64,000 bases of DNA. It comes from Thermodesulforhabdaceae bacterium (GTDB lineage Bacteria > Desulfobacterota > Syntrophobacteria > Syntrophobacterales > Thermodesulforhabdaceae). This document shows, piece by piece, positions 33,851-43,085 of the stretch; position 1 is the first letter of the stretch; each line of letters starts with the position of its first letter. Position numbers and translations under genes: made by a program. The DNA is taken from the NCBI GenBank assembly GCA_037482015.1, contig JBBFKT010000010.1:1-64000 (forward strand). Direction: 5' to 3'. A model generated the notes under the pieces. The model was not told where the DNA came from, did no database searches, and worked only from the letters and a program-made list of their open reading frames with translations.

Positions 33851-35119
33851 ATGATGAGTGGCCCGACAAACCAAAGTATTCTTGTTGTAGGCGGCGGAAT
33901 GAGCGGAATGACAGCCGCTATTGAAGCCGCAGAAGCAGGCTACGAAGTGTATCTTGTAGAGAAAAATCCATACCTTGGGGGAAGAGTGGCTCAGCTTAAC
34001 CAGTATTTTCCAAAACTCTGTCCCCCTTACTGTGGTCTGGAAATTAACTTCCGCCGCATTAAACAAAATCCCCGGATTCACGTTTTTACTTTGGCTCAGG
34101 TAGAATCTATTGCGGGGGAAGAAGGTAATTTTGATGTTACCGTGCTTATTAAGCCCCGCTACGTTAACGAAAAATGCACTTGTTGTGGAAAATGTGCCGA
34201 AGCTACCACGCTTGAAATCGACAACCCATTCAACTACGGTATGGACAAAATAAAAGCAGCCTATTTGCCACATGATCTGGCCTTCCCTATGAGATATGTG
34301 ATCGATCCCATTCTTGTTCAAAGCTCTGAAGCTCAGAAAGTGAAAGAGTCATGCCCCTACGATGCAATTGATCTTACTATGGAGCCAAAAACGATTAAAC
34401 TTTCAGTCGGTTCTGTCGTCTGGGCTACCGGGTGGAATCCTTATGATGCTAAAAAGCTTGATACCTATGGATTCGGCGTCTATCCTGACGTAATTACCAA
34501 TGTCATGATGGAACGGATGGCCGCAAATAACGGACCTACCCAGGGCCGTATAGTTCGACCCTCTACGGGACAACCTCCAAAAAATGTCGCTTTTATACAA
34601 TGTGCGGGATCTAGAGACGAAAACCACTTGCCTTTCTGTTCAAGTATTTGCTGCCTTGCTTCGATGAAACAGGCCACCTACGTTAGAGAACAAATCCCAG
34701 ACGCTACTATTTACATATTCTATATCGATATCCGCGCAACGGATCGTTATGAAGATTTTTACCTCAGGGTTAAAAAGGATGATAAGGTCATATTCTTCAA
34801 GGGTAAGGTGGCAAAGATCTTTCCGAGCGAAACATCCGATCAACTTATCCTTCGAGTTGAAAACACTATGACGGAAGAACTCGTTGAAATGCCTTTTGAC
34901 CTGGTTGTTTTAGCAACGGGTATGGAACCTAGCACTTCTGTAGAACCGATGCCTCTTCCCGTGGCTTATGATGATTATCAATTCCTGCCAGGTTCAGTTG
35001 TGCAACCGGGTATTTACGCTGCCGGGTGTGTGAGAAGTCCTCTAAATGTTGCTGAATCCGTTCAGGATGGAACTTCAGCGGCTATACGAGCCATAAAGTC
35101 GATTGCAAGAAGGAGGTAG
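33851..35119 (+). CDS. qmoA: Qmo complex subunit A, HdrA-like flavoprotein
   Basis: QmoABC passes electrons between menaquinone and APS reductase in sulfate reducers. QmoA is a soluble FAD and iron-sulfur subunit related to HdrA. The 422-residue product has the FAD motif LVVGGGMSGMTAAIEAAEAGY, a conserved LGGRVAQLNQYFPKLCPPYCG segment, a Cys cluster CTCCGKC and a FIQCAGSRDENHLPFCSSICC motif of the HdrA family. The second ATG at 33854 is better spaced from GAGGAGGG and may be the true start. qmoB follows after four bases. A weak TTGTGT-N6-GCACAT dyad lies upstream at 33717-33734. Confidence 0.94.
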   Translation: MMSGPTNQSILVVGGGMSGMTAAIEAAEAGYEVYLVEKNPYLGGRVAQLNQYFPKLCPPYCGLEINFRRIKQNPRIHVFTLAQVESIAGEEGNFDVTVLIKPRYVNEKCTCCGKCAEATTLEIDNPFNYGMDKIKAAYLPHDLAFPMRYVIDPILVQSSEAQKVKESCPYDAIDLTMEPKTIKLSVGSVVWATGWNPYDAKKLDTYGFGVYPDVITNVMMERMAANNGPTQGRIVRPSTGQPPKNVAFIQCAGSRDENHLPFCSSICCLASMKQATYVREQIPDATIYIFYIDIRATDRYEDFYLRVKKDDKVIFFKGKVAKIFPSETSDQLILRVENTMTEELVEMPFDLVVLATGMEPSTSVEPMPLPVAYDDYQFLPGSVVQPGIYAAGCVRSPLNVAESVQDGTSAAIRAIKSIARRR

Positions 35120-35123
35120 TCCC

Positions 35124-37331
35124 ATGGAAAAAAAGGTTGGTGTTTATATATGTTCGGGATGTGGCATCGGAGAGGCCATAAATGTTGAGCAGTTGGCGAG
35201 TGTGGCAAGCGAAAATAACGCTGCCGTTTGCCGAAGCCACGGAGTGCTCTGTAGTAAGGAAGGCGTTCAAGTTATAAAAAACGATATTGAACAGGAAGGG
35301 GTCAATGCGATTGTTATTGCAGCTTGTTCACCTAGAGTCATGTATGATGTTTTTTCCTTTGATGGATGTATTGTCGACCGAGTGAACATTAGAGAGCAGG
35401 TTGCCTGGAGTCAGCCGCCAGGTGATGAAAACACCCAAATGATGGCTGAAGATTATCTCCGAATGGGATTGACTAAGGTGGGCAGGATGGAACTTCCTGA
35501 GCCTTATAAACCCGATACAGAAATGTCCAAAGATGTTTTGGTTGTAGGCGGTGGAGTATCAGGACTTTCAGCAGCGTTAGCCGCAGCAGATGCTGGATAT
35601 AAGGTTACGTTGGTAGAAAAGTCGGCAGAACTTGGTGGATTTCAGAAAAAAGTCAAAAATATCGCTACCTTTCCTTACAAGAGAGGACTTCAGAGCAACC
35701 CCGTTGACGATATAATCCAAAAGGTCCAGAATAACGAAAACATCACGGTTTATACAGAAGCAAAAATTGGAAGCACCGTCGGCGGTCCAGGATTGTTTGA
35801 TGTGACAATATTAAAGGATGGTTCCACTATAGATCATCGTTTTGGAGCCATAGTTCTGGCTACGGGATGGGTGCCTTACGATCCCACAAAACTTAACGCT
35901 AAGTTGGGATATGGTCTTCCTAATGTGGTGACAGGTGTAGAATTTGAAGAAATGATAGCTCAGGGAGCGATAAAACGCCCGAAAGATGGTGGCGAAGTTC
36001 AGAATGTAGCTTTTATCCTTTGCGCCGGTTCTAGAGATCCTGAGCATCTTCCCTATTGTTCCACTGTTTGCTGTATAGCTTCACTTAAACAAGCACTCGA
36101 AGTAAAACGTCAAAACTCTGATGCTAATGTTTTCATTGTTTATAAGGAAATGAGAACACCAGGGCAGTCCGAGGATCTCTATCGTAAAGCTCAGGAAGAG
36201 GGAGTTATTTTTGTAAGGTGCCAGAACCCGGAAGTGGGCAAGGGAGTTCAGGGGCTTACGGTTAAAGGTTTTGAGGACTTAGTAGGTGATGAAGTTATCA
36301 TTGATGATCTGGATCTTGTGGTTCTGGCTACCGGCATGGTGCCCACAACATCCTTTGGTGAAAATGTCTTGGCAGCGGAAAAGAAAGAGGGAGAAGAAGA
36401 GGCTGTTCCGACTGATGTCATCCTTAGCTCGGACATTCTTAATCTTCAGTATCGCCAGGGACCCGAAGTTCCCATCCTAAAATATGGCTTTCCCGATTCT
36501 CATTTTATTTGTTTCCCCTACGAAAGCAGACGAACCGGTATTTATCCGACAGGCTGTGTAAGAAGGCCCATGGGCGTTGCTTCGGCCATTGAAGATGGAG
36601 CCGGAGCGGCTATGAAAGCTATCCAGTGTATTGAACTTGTTCATAAAGGGATGGCAGTTCATCCCAGAGCTGGAGATACCTCTTTTCCCGAATTCTTTAT
36701 GCAAAGATGTACTCAGTGTAAGCGATGCACGGTCGAATGTCCCTTTGGAGCGATCAATGAAGATGAGAAAGCTAATCCTCTTCCTCAGCCAACAAGATGT
36801 AGGCGTTGCGGAATCTGTATGGGTGCCTGTCCAGAACGTATCATCTCCTTTAAGAACTACTCTGTGGGTATGATCGGTGATATGGTTAAAGCCATCAACG
36901 TGCCTGATGAATATGAGGAAAAGCCCCGCATTTTAGTGCTTGCCTGCGAAAATGATGCTTATCCGGCACTTGATATGGTTGGAGTTCGCCATATGAAATA
37001 CAATCCCTGGGTAAGAGTAATTCCTCTTAGGTGTTTGGGATCGATGAACCTTATCTGGATTGCTGATGCCTTGTCCTCTGGTATTGATGGAGTCTTGCTG
37101 TTAGGGTGTAAATACGGTGACGATTATCAGTGCCACTTTATAAGAGGAAGTGAGCTGGCGAATATAAGGCTTGGTAAAATAAAGGAAACTCTCGATCGCC
37201 TTGCTCTTGAATCAGATAGAGTCCGTTTCGAAACGGTTTCTATCTCCGATTATGACAGGTTACCCAAGATCTTGGATGAATTTGCTGAAAGAATTCAAGA
37301 AATTGGACCTAATCCTTATAAGGGCTTCTAA
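35124..37331 (+). CDS. qmoB: Qmo complex subunit B, HdrA/MvhD-like flavoprotein
   Basis: ATG 35124 is chosen because AAGGAGG precedes it. The 735-residue product has an N-terminal Cys segment (YICSGCGIGEAIN), an HdrA-like FAD domain (VVGGGVSGLSAALAAADAGY, LCAGSRDPEHLPYCSTVCC), two [4Fe-4S] motifs (CTQCKRCTVECP, CRRCGICMGACP) and a C-terminal MvhD-like domain with LACENDAYPALD and LLGCKYGDDYQCHF. This order is that of QmoB and differs from QmoA by the MvhD part. It may contribute to electron bifurcation or confurcation, which is proposed for the family but not shown here. Confidence 0.94.
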   Translation: MEKKVGVYICSGCGIGEAINVEQLASVASENNAAVCRSHGVLCSKEGVQVIKNDIEQEGVNAIVIAACSPRVMYDVFSFDGCIVDRVNIREQVAWSQPPGDENTQMMAEDYLRMGLTKVGRMELPEPYKPDTEMSKDVLVVGGGVSGLSAALAAADAGYKVTLVEKSAELGGFQKKVKNIATFPYKRGLQSNPVDDIIQKVQNNENITVYTEAKIGSTVGGPGLFDVTILKDGSTIDHRFGAIVLATGWVPYDPTKLNAKLGYGLPNVVTGVEFEEMIAQGAIKRPKDGGEVQNVAFILCAGSRDPEHLPYCSTVCCIASLKQALEVKRQNSDANVFIVYKEMRTPGQSEDLYRKAQEEGVIFVRCQNPEVGKGVQGLTVKGFEDLVGDEVIIDDLDLVVLATGMVPTTSFGENVLAAEKKEGEEEAVPTDVILSSDILNLQYRQGPEVPILKYGFPDSHFICFPYESRRTGIYPTGCVRRPMGVASAIEDGAGAAMKAIQCIELVHKGMAVHPRAGDTSFPEFFMQRCTQCKRCTVECPFGAINEDEKANPLPQPTRCRRCGICMGACPERIISFKNYSVGMIGDMVKAINVPDEYEEKPRILVLACENDAYPALDMVGVRHMKYNPWVRVIPLRCLGSMNLIWIADALSSGIDGVLLLGCKYGDDYQCHFIRGSELANIRLGKIKETLDRLALESDRVRFETVSISDYDRLPKILDEFAERIQEIGPNPYKGF

Positions 37332-37419
37332 GTAAACAACGGTGCAAGGGTGCAAGATATTGTGCCCTTGCGCTTATGAAAATGAGAAGCGACTCGATTT
37401 ATTTAAGGAGGAAATTGGC

Positions 37420-38574
37420 ATGAGCGTTAAAGTTGACCCGAACTTAATGAAAGAGCTTCAGAGCTTTGGGCTAAAAGATGCCAGCAAGTGTTTTCACTGC
37501 GGGAATTGCACTGCTGTGTGTCCCCTTTCAGAAGGTAAAACCCCTTTTCCTAGGAAGCTCGTGAAGTATGTTCAGCTTGGGCTTAAAGATAAGATTCTAA
37601 AAAGCCCGGAACCATGGCTTTGCTATTACTGTGGAACCTGTTCTGAAAAATGCCCCAGAGGAGCAGATCCTGGGGAAACGATGATGGTCATGAGACGTTA
37701 TCTTACGTCTCAGTATGACTGGACGGGTTTTTCCAAGAAGTTTTACACCTCAGAACGGTTTGAAATTACGGCTATAGTTATCGTGGCGCTTCTGGTAGGG
37801 ATAGGTCTTTTAATTTTCAACACTGGAAAACCTGACTGGGAGCATGCGAGGATAAATTCTCTTTGGCCCAAGGAAAAGATAGAAATAGCTGACCTTATTA
37901 TGGCAGCAATTCTTTCTTTTCTGCTTCTTAGCAATGCCTACCGATGCATAAAGTTTATAATGGGAGATCTTTTAGGAAAGATACCCTTTAGATATTACAA
38001 AGAACAATTTAGGGAATTGATCGTTCACTTCTTGACCCAGAAGCAATTTTCAAAGTGTGAAGACAAGAAACAATGGCTCGTTCACTTACTAATAATGACA
38101 GGATACAGCACGGCTTTTCTGCTCGTCGTTGGTCTGATAAGACTTTTCCAGAGAGATCACATCGAATATGAGCTTCTCCATCCCATACGTCTACTTGGTT
38201 ATTATTCTACAGCGGCTATACTTTATGGATGCACCTATGCGATAATTGGACGTTTGAAGAAGAGTAAACCGCCTTATAAAAACTCCCATCCTACAGACTG
38301 GATGTTCTTGATACTACTTGAATTGACAACCCTTACGGGTATTTTCATTCACTTTGCAAGACTTCTTGACTGGCCCTTCGCTACCTATGCTCTTTATGTG
38401 ATCCATCTCATGGTGGCGGTGCCCATGCTGGTTTTGGAAGTTCCCTTTGCGAAATGGGCTCATTTGGCCTACAGACCTATTGTAATCTTTCTCATGAGAG
38501 TTAAGGAGACTTATCTGAAAGATCAGAGCGCGGAAACAACTGAAGTAAAGGTTGGTGAAGAAGTAGCGGCATAA
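37420..38574 (+). CDS. qmoC: Qmo complex subunit C, HdrC/HdrE-like membrane subunit
   Basis: QmoC anchors the complex and oxidises menaquinol. ATG 37420 follows AAGGAGG; an upstream in-frame extension to 37342 lacks such a site. The 384-residue product has HdrC-like [4Fe-4S] motifs CFHCGNCTAVCP and CYYCGTCSEKCP, then about six transmembrane spans with histidines (heme-b cytochrome like), for example IHFARLLDWPFATYALYVIHL. All three Qmo subunits are therefore present and intact. aprBA, often next to qmo, is not here. Confidence 0.93.
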   Translation: MSVKVDPNLMKELQSFGLKDASKCFHCGNCTAVCPLSEGKTPFPRKLVKYVQLGLKDKILKSPEPWLCYYCGTCSEKCPRGADPGETMMVMRRYLTSQYDWTGFSKKFYTSERFEITAIVIVALLVGIGLLIFNTGKPDWEHARINSLWPKEKIEIADLIMAAILSFLLLSNAYRCIKFIMGDLLGKIPFRYYKEQFRELIVHFLTQKQFSKCEDKKQWLVHLLIMTGYSTAFLLVVGLIRLFQRDHIEYELLHPIRLLGYYSTAAILYGCTYAIIGRLKKSKPPYKNSHPTDWMFLILLELTTLTGIFIHFARLLDWPFATYALYVIHLMVAVPMLVLEVPFAKWAHLAYRPIVIFLMRVKETYLKDQSAETTEVKVGEEVAA

Positions 38575-38586
38575 ATTAGAAAGCTG

Positions 38587-38614
38587 TTGACAGAATTGGA
38601 AATTGTGATAAGTT
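38587..38614 (+). promoter_or_regulatory. Candidate sat promoter elements
   Basis: A perfect TTGACA (38587-38592) is followed after 16 bases by a weak TAAGTT. A second possible -10, TATCCT (38642-38647), lies where a class II activator bound at 38602-38621 would place it, about 42 bases after the dyad centre. Which one is used cannot be decided from sequence. The two readings imply opposite (repression or activation) effects of the bound regulator. Confidence 0.4.
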
Positions 38615-38621
38615 ACACAAT
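38602..38621. promoter_or_regulatory. CRP/FNR-type dyad resembling the HcpR motif, before sat
   Basis: ATTGTG (38602-38607) and CACAAT (38616-38621) form a perfect 6+6 inverted repeat with an 8-base centre. It fits TTGTGA-N6-TCACAA, the motif reported for HcpR upstream of sulfate-reduction genes in Desulfovibrio, with one mismatch (ACACAA). It is the only strong copy I found in the intergenic regions. Confidence 0.5.
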
Positions 38622-38725
38622 AATTTGTAAATCTAGGATTTTATCCTGCCCCCTAAAGGGTGGGAATTGTGCGATAGGTTGTTATGTTGGTTAAACTGGA
38701 AATCTTAGGTTAGGAGGAGAAAGGC

Positions 38726-39982
38726 ATGGCAGAAATAGGGCATGGTGGTAAAGAAATTGTCGAAAGGATCATGGATCCTGCTCAGGCTAAGGAGAAAATT
38801 AAAGGACTCAAGCAAATTCCAATTAGAAGCCAGATAGCAAATGAGGTCATCGGAATTGCTTACGGGTTCTTCTCTCCTCTTGAAGGCTTTATGGGCAAGG
38901 CGGATGTTGACGGGATATGCAAGGACATGCATCTTGCAAACGGAGTGCTCTGGAGTATTCCGATAGTTTTTGACCTCTCTGATGCAGAAATTTCCGATTA
39001 CGGAATTAAAGTGGGAGATTCCGTGGTTCTTACCTACCAGGGAAATCCCATGGCTCTTTTTGAAATTGAGGAAATTTACGAATACGACAAAAAAACCATC
39101 TGTCAGGCGGTCTATGGAACAACGGACGATAAGCATCCTGGATGCGCAAGGACTTATGCTTACAAAGATAAGTTTGTAGGCGGGAAGATTACTCTTATAA
39201 ATCGTCCGAAGATTAACCCGCCTTTTGAACCTTACTTCATACCCCCTCTTGAGATGAGAAAGCGTTTTAAGGAAAAAGGATGGGTTCGTGTTGTGGCCCA
39301 CCAGACAAGAAACGTGCCTCACACGGGTCATGAATGGCTTATGAAGGGAGCCTGGCTCCAGACCTATGGGGAACTTTCCATTGAGAAACCTATTGTTGGA
39401 GTTCTTGTAAATGCTATTATCGGTGAAAAGAGGAAGGGTGACTATATCGACGAAGCGATTATTCTCTGCCAAGACGAACTTAGAAAATCAGGTTACTTTG
39501 GCGATCACAACCACCTCACCTCTCTTACTTTCTGGGATATGAGATACGCCGGACCAAAGGAAGCTATATTCCATGCTATTCTCCGCACCAATCTTGGACT
39601 AACTCATCATATGTATGGCCGGGATCATGCTGGTGTGGGAACCTACTATGGACCCTATGATGCTCATTACTTGCTTGAAAGTGTAAAGAATGAGCTAAAC
39701 ATTACCCCAGTTTATTCTATGAACTGGCTCTATTGTCCGCACTGTGGTGAAGTGACTTCAGAAGGACTGTGTAATCACAAGAAAGAATGGCAGAAATTCA
39801 GCGGAACGGTTATAAGAAGTATTATTCTCGACGGAGTTAAGCCGCCAAGATTGATCTTCCGACCAGAAGTGTTTGATCTGGTAATGGAATGTGCTGAAAA
39901 GTATGGGTTTGGATCACCCTTCGTAACAGATGAATATCTTCAGAACAGAACACCGGTATTTACAATACCACCACTGGGATAA
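38726..39982 (+). CDS. sat: Sulfate adenylyltransferase Sat
   Basis: Sat (ATP sulfurylase) activates sulfate to APS with ATP, the first step of dissimilatory sulfate reduction. The 418-residue protein has the nucleotide-binding QTRNVPHTGHE (the QXRNxxHxxH pattern), GRDHAGVG and a C-terminal zinc-site segment CPHCGEV with a later Cys and His. The domain order (PUA-like plus adenylyltransferase, no APS kinase) fits prokaryotic Sat. ATG 38726 follows TAGGAGGAGAAAGG. It follows qmoC after 151 bases that contain its own promoter and dyad. Confidence 0.96.
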   Translation: MAEIGHGGKEIVERIMDPAQAKEKIKGLKQIPIRSQIANEVIGIAYGFFSPLEGFMGKADVDGICKDMHLANGVLWSIPIVFDLSDAEISDYGIKVGDSVVLTYQGNPMALFEIEEIYEYDKKTICQAVYGTTDDKHPGCARTYAYKDKFVGGKITLINRPKINPPFEPYFIPPLEMRKRFKEKGWVRVVAHQTRNVPHTGHEWLMKGAWLQTYGELSIEKPIVGVLVNAIIGEKRKGDYIDEAIILCQDELRKSGYFGDHNHLTSLTFWDMRYAGPKEAIFHAILRTNLGLTHHMYGRDHAGVGTYYGPYDAHYLLESVKNELNITPVYSMNWLYCPHCGEVTSEGLCNHKKEWQKFSGTVIRSIILDGVKPPRLIFRPEVFDLVMECAEKYGFGSPFVTDEYLQNRTPVFTIPPLG

Positions 39983-39999
39983 TTAAGGAGGAGATAACC

Positions 40000-40299
40000 A
40001 TGGCAGAGGAAAAATATCCAATTAACATCTGGATTAACGAAGAACGTTATGAAAAACTTAAAGCCGTTGGACTTGCCAACCTTTGCGAAGAAATGCTTGC
40101 CGGGCTAAAAGTTCTTAGAGTGTATGCAAACGATGCTCAGAAAGATAAGATTCTTAAAGTATTTCCAACGGCAAAATTTGACTCCGCCACAACAAAAAGT
40201 ATCGAACTTCTTCCTAGAGACGTAAAAGATAAGATGTTTGATCTGGTTATTGAAAAGAAAAGCGTTGATATTATGGATGAATTTCTCAGCAAATATTAA
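40000..40299 (+). CDS. Small protein of unknown function downstream of sat
   Basis: ATG 40000 follows GGAGGAGATAACC, 18 bases after sat, and the gene ends just before a strong terminator, so it belongs to the sat transcript. The 99-residue product is soluble and helical, with one Cys and a central LKVLRVYANDAQKDKILKVFP. I do not recognise a named family. Some sulfate reducers have small genes of unknown role beside qmo (such as qmoD); whether this is a homologue needs a search. Confidence 0.75.
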   Translation: MAEEKYPINIWINEERYEKLKAVGLANLCEEMLAGLKVLRVYANDAQKDKILKVFPTAKFDSATTKSIELLPRDVKDKMFDLVIEKKSVDIMDEFLSKY

Positions 40300-40313
40300 A
40301 ATTTGAAACACTT

Positions 40314-40350
40314 AAGGGGGCTCCCGATCCGGGAGATCCCCCTTTGTTAG
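40314..40350 (+). terminator. Intrinsic terminator after the sat unit
   Basis: AAGGGGG (40314-40320) pairs with CCCCCTT (40338-40344), and CTCCCG pairs with CGGGAG around ATC, followed by a TTTGTTAGTTGTTTT region. It separates the sat unit from nuo. Confidence 0.8.
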
Positions 40351-40462
40351 TTGTTTTGCTTGTTAACACAAGGTCTAATTTTGTCAAATTTATAGATAGC
40401 AAGATTTTAGGGGTCGGGTAAAACTTGCCAAAGAAGCAAGAGATTTTTTTCACAGTTATAAC

Positions 40463-40492
40463 TTGACAAGAACAGCATGGTTTCAGTAAATG
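40463..40492 (+). promoter_or_regulatory. Possible nuo promoter
   Basis: TTGACA (40463-40468) is a perfect -35. The -10 at 18-base spacing, TAAATG (40487-40492), is weak, and a TATAGT at about 40503 is poorly spaced. It lies 66 bases before nuoA, so a promoter here is likely although the -10 is uncertain. Confidence 0.4.
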
Positions 40493-40557
40493 ATGTCTTG
40501 GCTATAGTGCTACGGGGTGTCGCAGAATTAAATCTTTGGGATTAAGTCGAGGTCGCC

Positions 40558-40914
40558 ATGCTTGAAAGCTATGTTCCGATTTTAATTCTTGGGGTTATAT
40601 CGGTTGGTTTTGCTTTTGTCACTCTCCTTCTATCTCACCTTATAGGAGAGCAAAAACCATCCGATACTAAACTTATGCCCTATGAATGTGGTAACATTCC
40701 CATAGGGCATGCTAGAGAACGATTCCCTGTTAAGTTTTACATCATTGCTATGCTTTTTATTATCTTCGATGTGGAAGTGGCTTTTATGTTTCCTTGGGCG
40801 GTTCTGTATGAACATCTTGGGATGTTGGGTCTGGTGGAAATGCTTATCTTTGTGATAATCCTCATGCTAGGGCTTGCCTATGTGTGGGGAAAGGGGGGGC
40901 TGGAATGGGAATAG
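40558..40914 (+). CDS. nuoA: Complex I subunit NuoA
   Basis: This 118-residue membrane protein has three spans and the NuoA loop motif [13 protein letters not shown] followed by [25 protein letters not shown]. It sits at the quinone-binding junction of complex I. It starts at ATG 40558 after GAGGTCGCC and overlaps nuoB by 10 bases. It is the first gene of the nuo operon. Confidence 0.95.
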   Translation: MLESYVPILILGVISVGFAFVTLLLSHLIGEQKPSDTKLMPYECGNIPIGHARERFPVKFYIIAMLFIIFDVEVAFMFPWAVLYEHLGMLGLVEMLIFVIILMLGLAYVWGKGGLEWE

Positions 40915-41387
40915 AAAAAAATCTTGCCAATCTTGGTATTGTAACAACCTGCCTCGATAAGGTCCTCAATTGGTCAAGAAAAAATTCCCTCTGGCCCATG
41001 ACCTTCGGTCTTGCCTGTTGTGCTCTAGAAATGATGGTAACTGTTTCGGCTCGACATGACATCGCTCGTTTTGGAGCTGAGGTATATCGAGGTTCACCCA
41101 GACAGGCTGATCTTCTCATTGTTCCTGGCACCTTAACCAAGAAGATGCTTCCCATGGTTCTAAGACTTTATGAACAAATGCCTGAACCCAAGTGGGTGAT
41201 CGCTTATGGAAATTGTGCATGCACGGGGGGTGTCTTCAGGACCTATAACGTGGTTCAGGGGATAGATCAGTATATACCTGTCGATGTTTATATGGCAGGG
41301 TGTCCACCAAAACCGGAGTCCCTTCTTACGGCAATAATGATGTTGAGGGATAAAATAGACAAGGAATCATTAAAAAATAGAGGATAG
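40905..41387 (+). CDS. nuoB: Complex I subunit NuoB
   Basis: ATG 40905 is chosen over an earlier start because AAAGGGGGG precedes it; the first ten bases overlap nuoA. The 160-residue product carries the N2 cluster ligands in LACCALEMM (two adjacent Cys), GNCACTGG and AGCPPKPE. N2 is the last cluster before quinone. Confidence 0.95.
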   Translation: MGIEKNLANLGIVTTCLDKVLNWSRKNSLWPMTFGLACCALEMMVTVSARHDIARFGAEVYRGSPRQADLLIVPGTLTKKMLPMVLRLYEQMPEPKWVIAYGNCACTGGVFRTYNVVQGIDQYIPVDVYMAGCPPKPESLLTAIMMLRDKIDKESLKNRG

Positions 41388-41396
41388 AAGCTGATT

Positions 41397-41858
41397 ATGA
41401 ATCGGCAGGAAATCATAGACAGGATCCAGGGGAAGGTTTCATCCCTTATCGCGGGCACTTCTCAAGGCATAGATTATCCTGTGGTGTATGTAAATAAGGA
41501 GCATCTTATTGAATTTATGAAATTCCTTAAGGAGGATGAGGAGTTATCCTTTGATCTAATTTCCGATGTTACGGCAGTAGATTATCCGGATCGGAATCCC
41601 AGGTTTGATGTGGTTTACCACATATTTTCTATAAAAAACGGTCAAAGAATTCGAGTAAAGGTGCCCGTAGGTGATGGGGAAGGTGTAGAAAGCGTTACGT
41701 CTGTATGGCGAGGAGCAGAATGGCTTGAAAGAGAAGTATATGATATGTTTGGCATAACCTTTTATAACCATCCGGATCTTAGAAGGATACTGATGGAAGA
41801 GGACTTTAAGTATTATCCTCTTAGGAAAGACTTCCCACTAGAAGGAATTGAGGAATAG
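41397..41858 (+). CDS. nuoC: Complex I subunit NuoC
   Basis: The 153-residue product ends with the family motif EVYDMFGITFYNHPDLRRILMEEDF and YYPLRKDFPLEG. NuoC is here a separate gene, not fused to NuoD. It is somewhat short at the N-terminus. It joins NuoB, D and I in the quinone-proximal module. Confidence 0.93.
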   Translation: MNRQEIIDRIQGKVSSLIAGTSQGIDYPVVYVNKEHLIEFMKFLKEDEELSFDLISDVTAVDYPDRNPRFDVVYHIFSIKNGQRIRVKVPVGDGEGVESVTSVWRGAEWLEREVYDMFGITFYNHPDLRRILMEEDFKYYPLRKDFPLEGIEE

Positions 41859-41862
41859 CAAA

Positions 41863-43050
41863 ATGACAGTAGAAGGGAATGAAACCAGAAAAGAAATGAT
41901 TCTAAACATGGGACCTCAGCACCCCGCGACTCACGGGGTATTGAGGCTTTTGTTACACCTTGAAGGGGAAGTAGTTAAAAAAACCATTCCCATAATTGGC
42001 TATCTACACCGTGGTGTAGAGAAACTTGGGGAAAATAGGACTTACATACAAAACATTGTCTTTACAGATCGCTTAGATTATACCGCCTCAATGAGCAATA
42101 ATTTGTCCTATGCGCTTGCCGTGGAAAAGCTCTGTGGGATTGAAGTTCCTGAACGCGCTAGAGTTATTCGGGTAATAATGACGGAACTTCAACGAATTGC
42201 GGCGCATCTCCTGTGGTTAGGAACTTACGCTTTGGATATCGGAGCGATGAGTGTTTTCTTTTATTGTTTTCGGGAACGTGAAAAAATTCTTGATATGTTT
42301 GAGATGGTTTCGGGGCAAAGGTTAACTCCTTCCTACATCTGTATTGGTGGTGTAAGACGGGATATTGATGATAAGTTTCTGGAAGCTCTTAAGGTTTTCT
42401 GTGATACTTTTAACGACTACGTCAAAGACTACGAAAATCTCCTAACTAAAAACCCCATCTGGATTGAGCGACTCAAAGATGTGGCAGTGCTTTCAGCAGA
42501 GGATGCCATCAACTGGGGAGTCACGGGTCCTGTGCTTAGAGCCTCTGGAGTAAAGTTCGATTTTAGAAGAGCAACCCCCTATTGCGGATACGAAAATTAC
42601 GAGTTTGACATTCCTGTTGGAACTAAAGGTGATTGCTATGATAGATATCTGGTAAGAGTTGAAGAAATGCGCCAGTCCAACAGGATCTTGAAACAGGCAA
42701 TGAAAGACATTCCCGATGGCCCCATTATGGCTGACGTGCCCTTCATAGCTTTTCCCCCTAAGGACCAGGTCATGAATAATATTGAAGCTCTGATTAAACA
42801 CTTTAAGATCGCATCCGGAACTTTTCAAATTCCAAAAGGAGAAGTTTATAGTTCTATCGAAAATCCAAAAGGGGAACTTGGCTTCTACATTGTTTCGGAT
42901 GGTTCGTCCAAGCCTTACCGTATGAGAATAAAATCGTCCTGTTTTGTAAACCTTTCGGCTTTGCCTTTTATGACTCAGGGATGCCTTGTTGCCGACCTTA
43001 TCGCGGCACTTGGTAGTATTGATATCGTTCTTGGTGAAATTGATCGCTAA
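41863..43050 (+). CDS. nuoD: Complex I subunit NuoD
   Basis: ATG 41863, after TTGAGGA, is preferred over 41848 because it does not overlap nuoC. The 395-residue product has the NuoD signatures MGPQHPATHGVLR, IGYLHRGVEKL and a C-terminal VLGEIDR. The quinone-site His and Tyr region (HP near the N-terminus) is conserved. It forms the quinone chamber with NuoB. Confidence 0.95.
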   Translation: MTVEGNETRKEMILNMGPQHPATHGVLRLLLHLEGEVVKKTIPIIGYLHRGVEKLGENRTYIQNIVFTDRLDYTASMSNNLSYALAVEKLCGIEVPERARVIRVIMTELQRIAAHLLWLGTYALDIGAMSVFFYCFREREKILDMFEMVSGQRLTPSYICIGGVRRDIDDKFLEALKVFCDTFNDYVKDYENLLTKNPIWIERLKDVAVLSAEDAINWGVTGPVLRASGVKFDFRRATPYCGYENYEFDIPVGTKGDCYDRYLVRVEEMRQSNRILKQAMKDIPDGPIMADVPFIAFPPKDQVMNNIEALIKHFKIASGTFQIPKGEVYSSIENPKGELGFYIVSDGSSKPYRMRIKSSCFVNLSALPFMTQGCLVADLIAALGSIDIVLGEIDR

Positions 43051-43085
43051 AGTAAATTGAACCCAAGAGATGGTGAGAGTAAGCG

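Noticed and set aside
33782-34321. 179-codon minus-strand frame across the qmoA start
   Set aside because: Overlaps QmoA, whose motifs and ribosome site are clear.
37342-37419. 26-codon N-terminal extension of QmoC
   Set aside because: No ribosome site before it, while AAGGAGG stands right before ATG 37420.
40361-40374. CTTGT/ACAAG hairpin in the gap before nuoA
   Set aside because: Arms of five bases occur by chance in AT-rich gaps.
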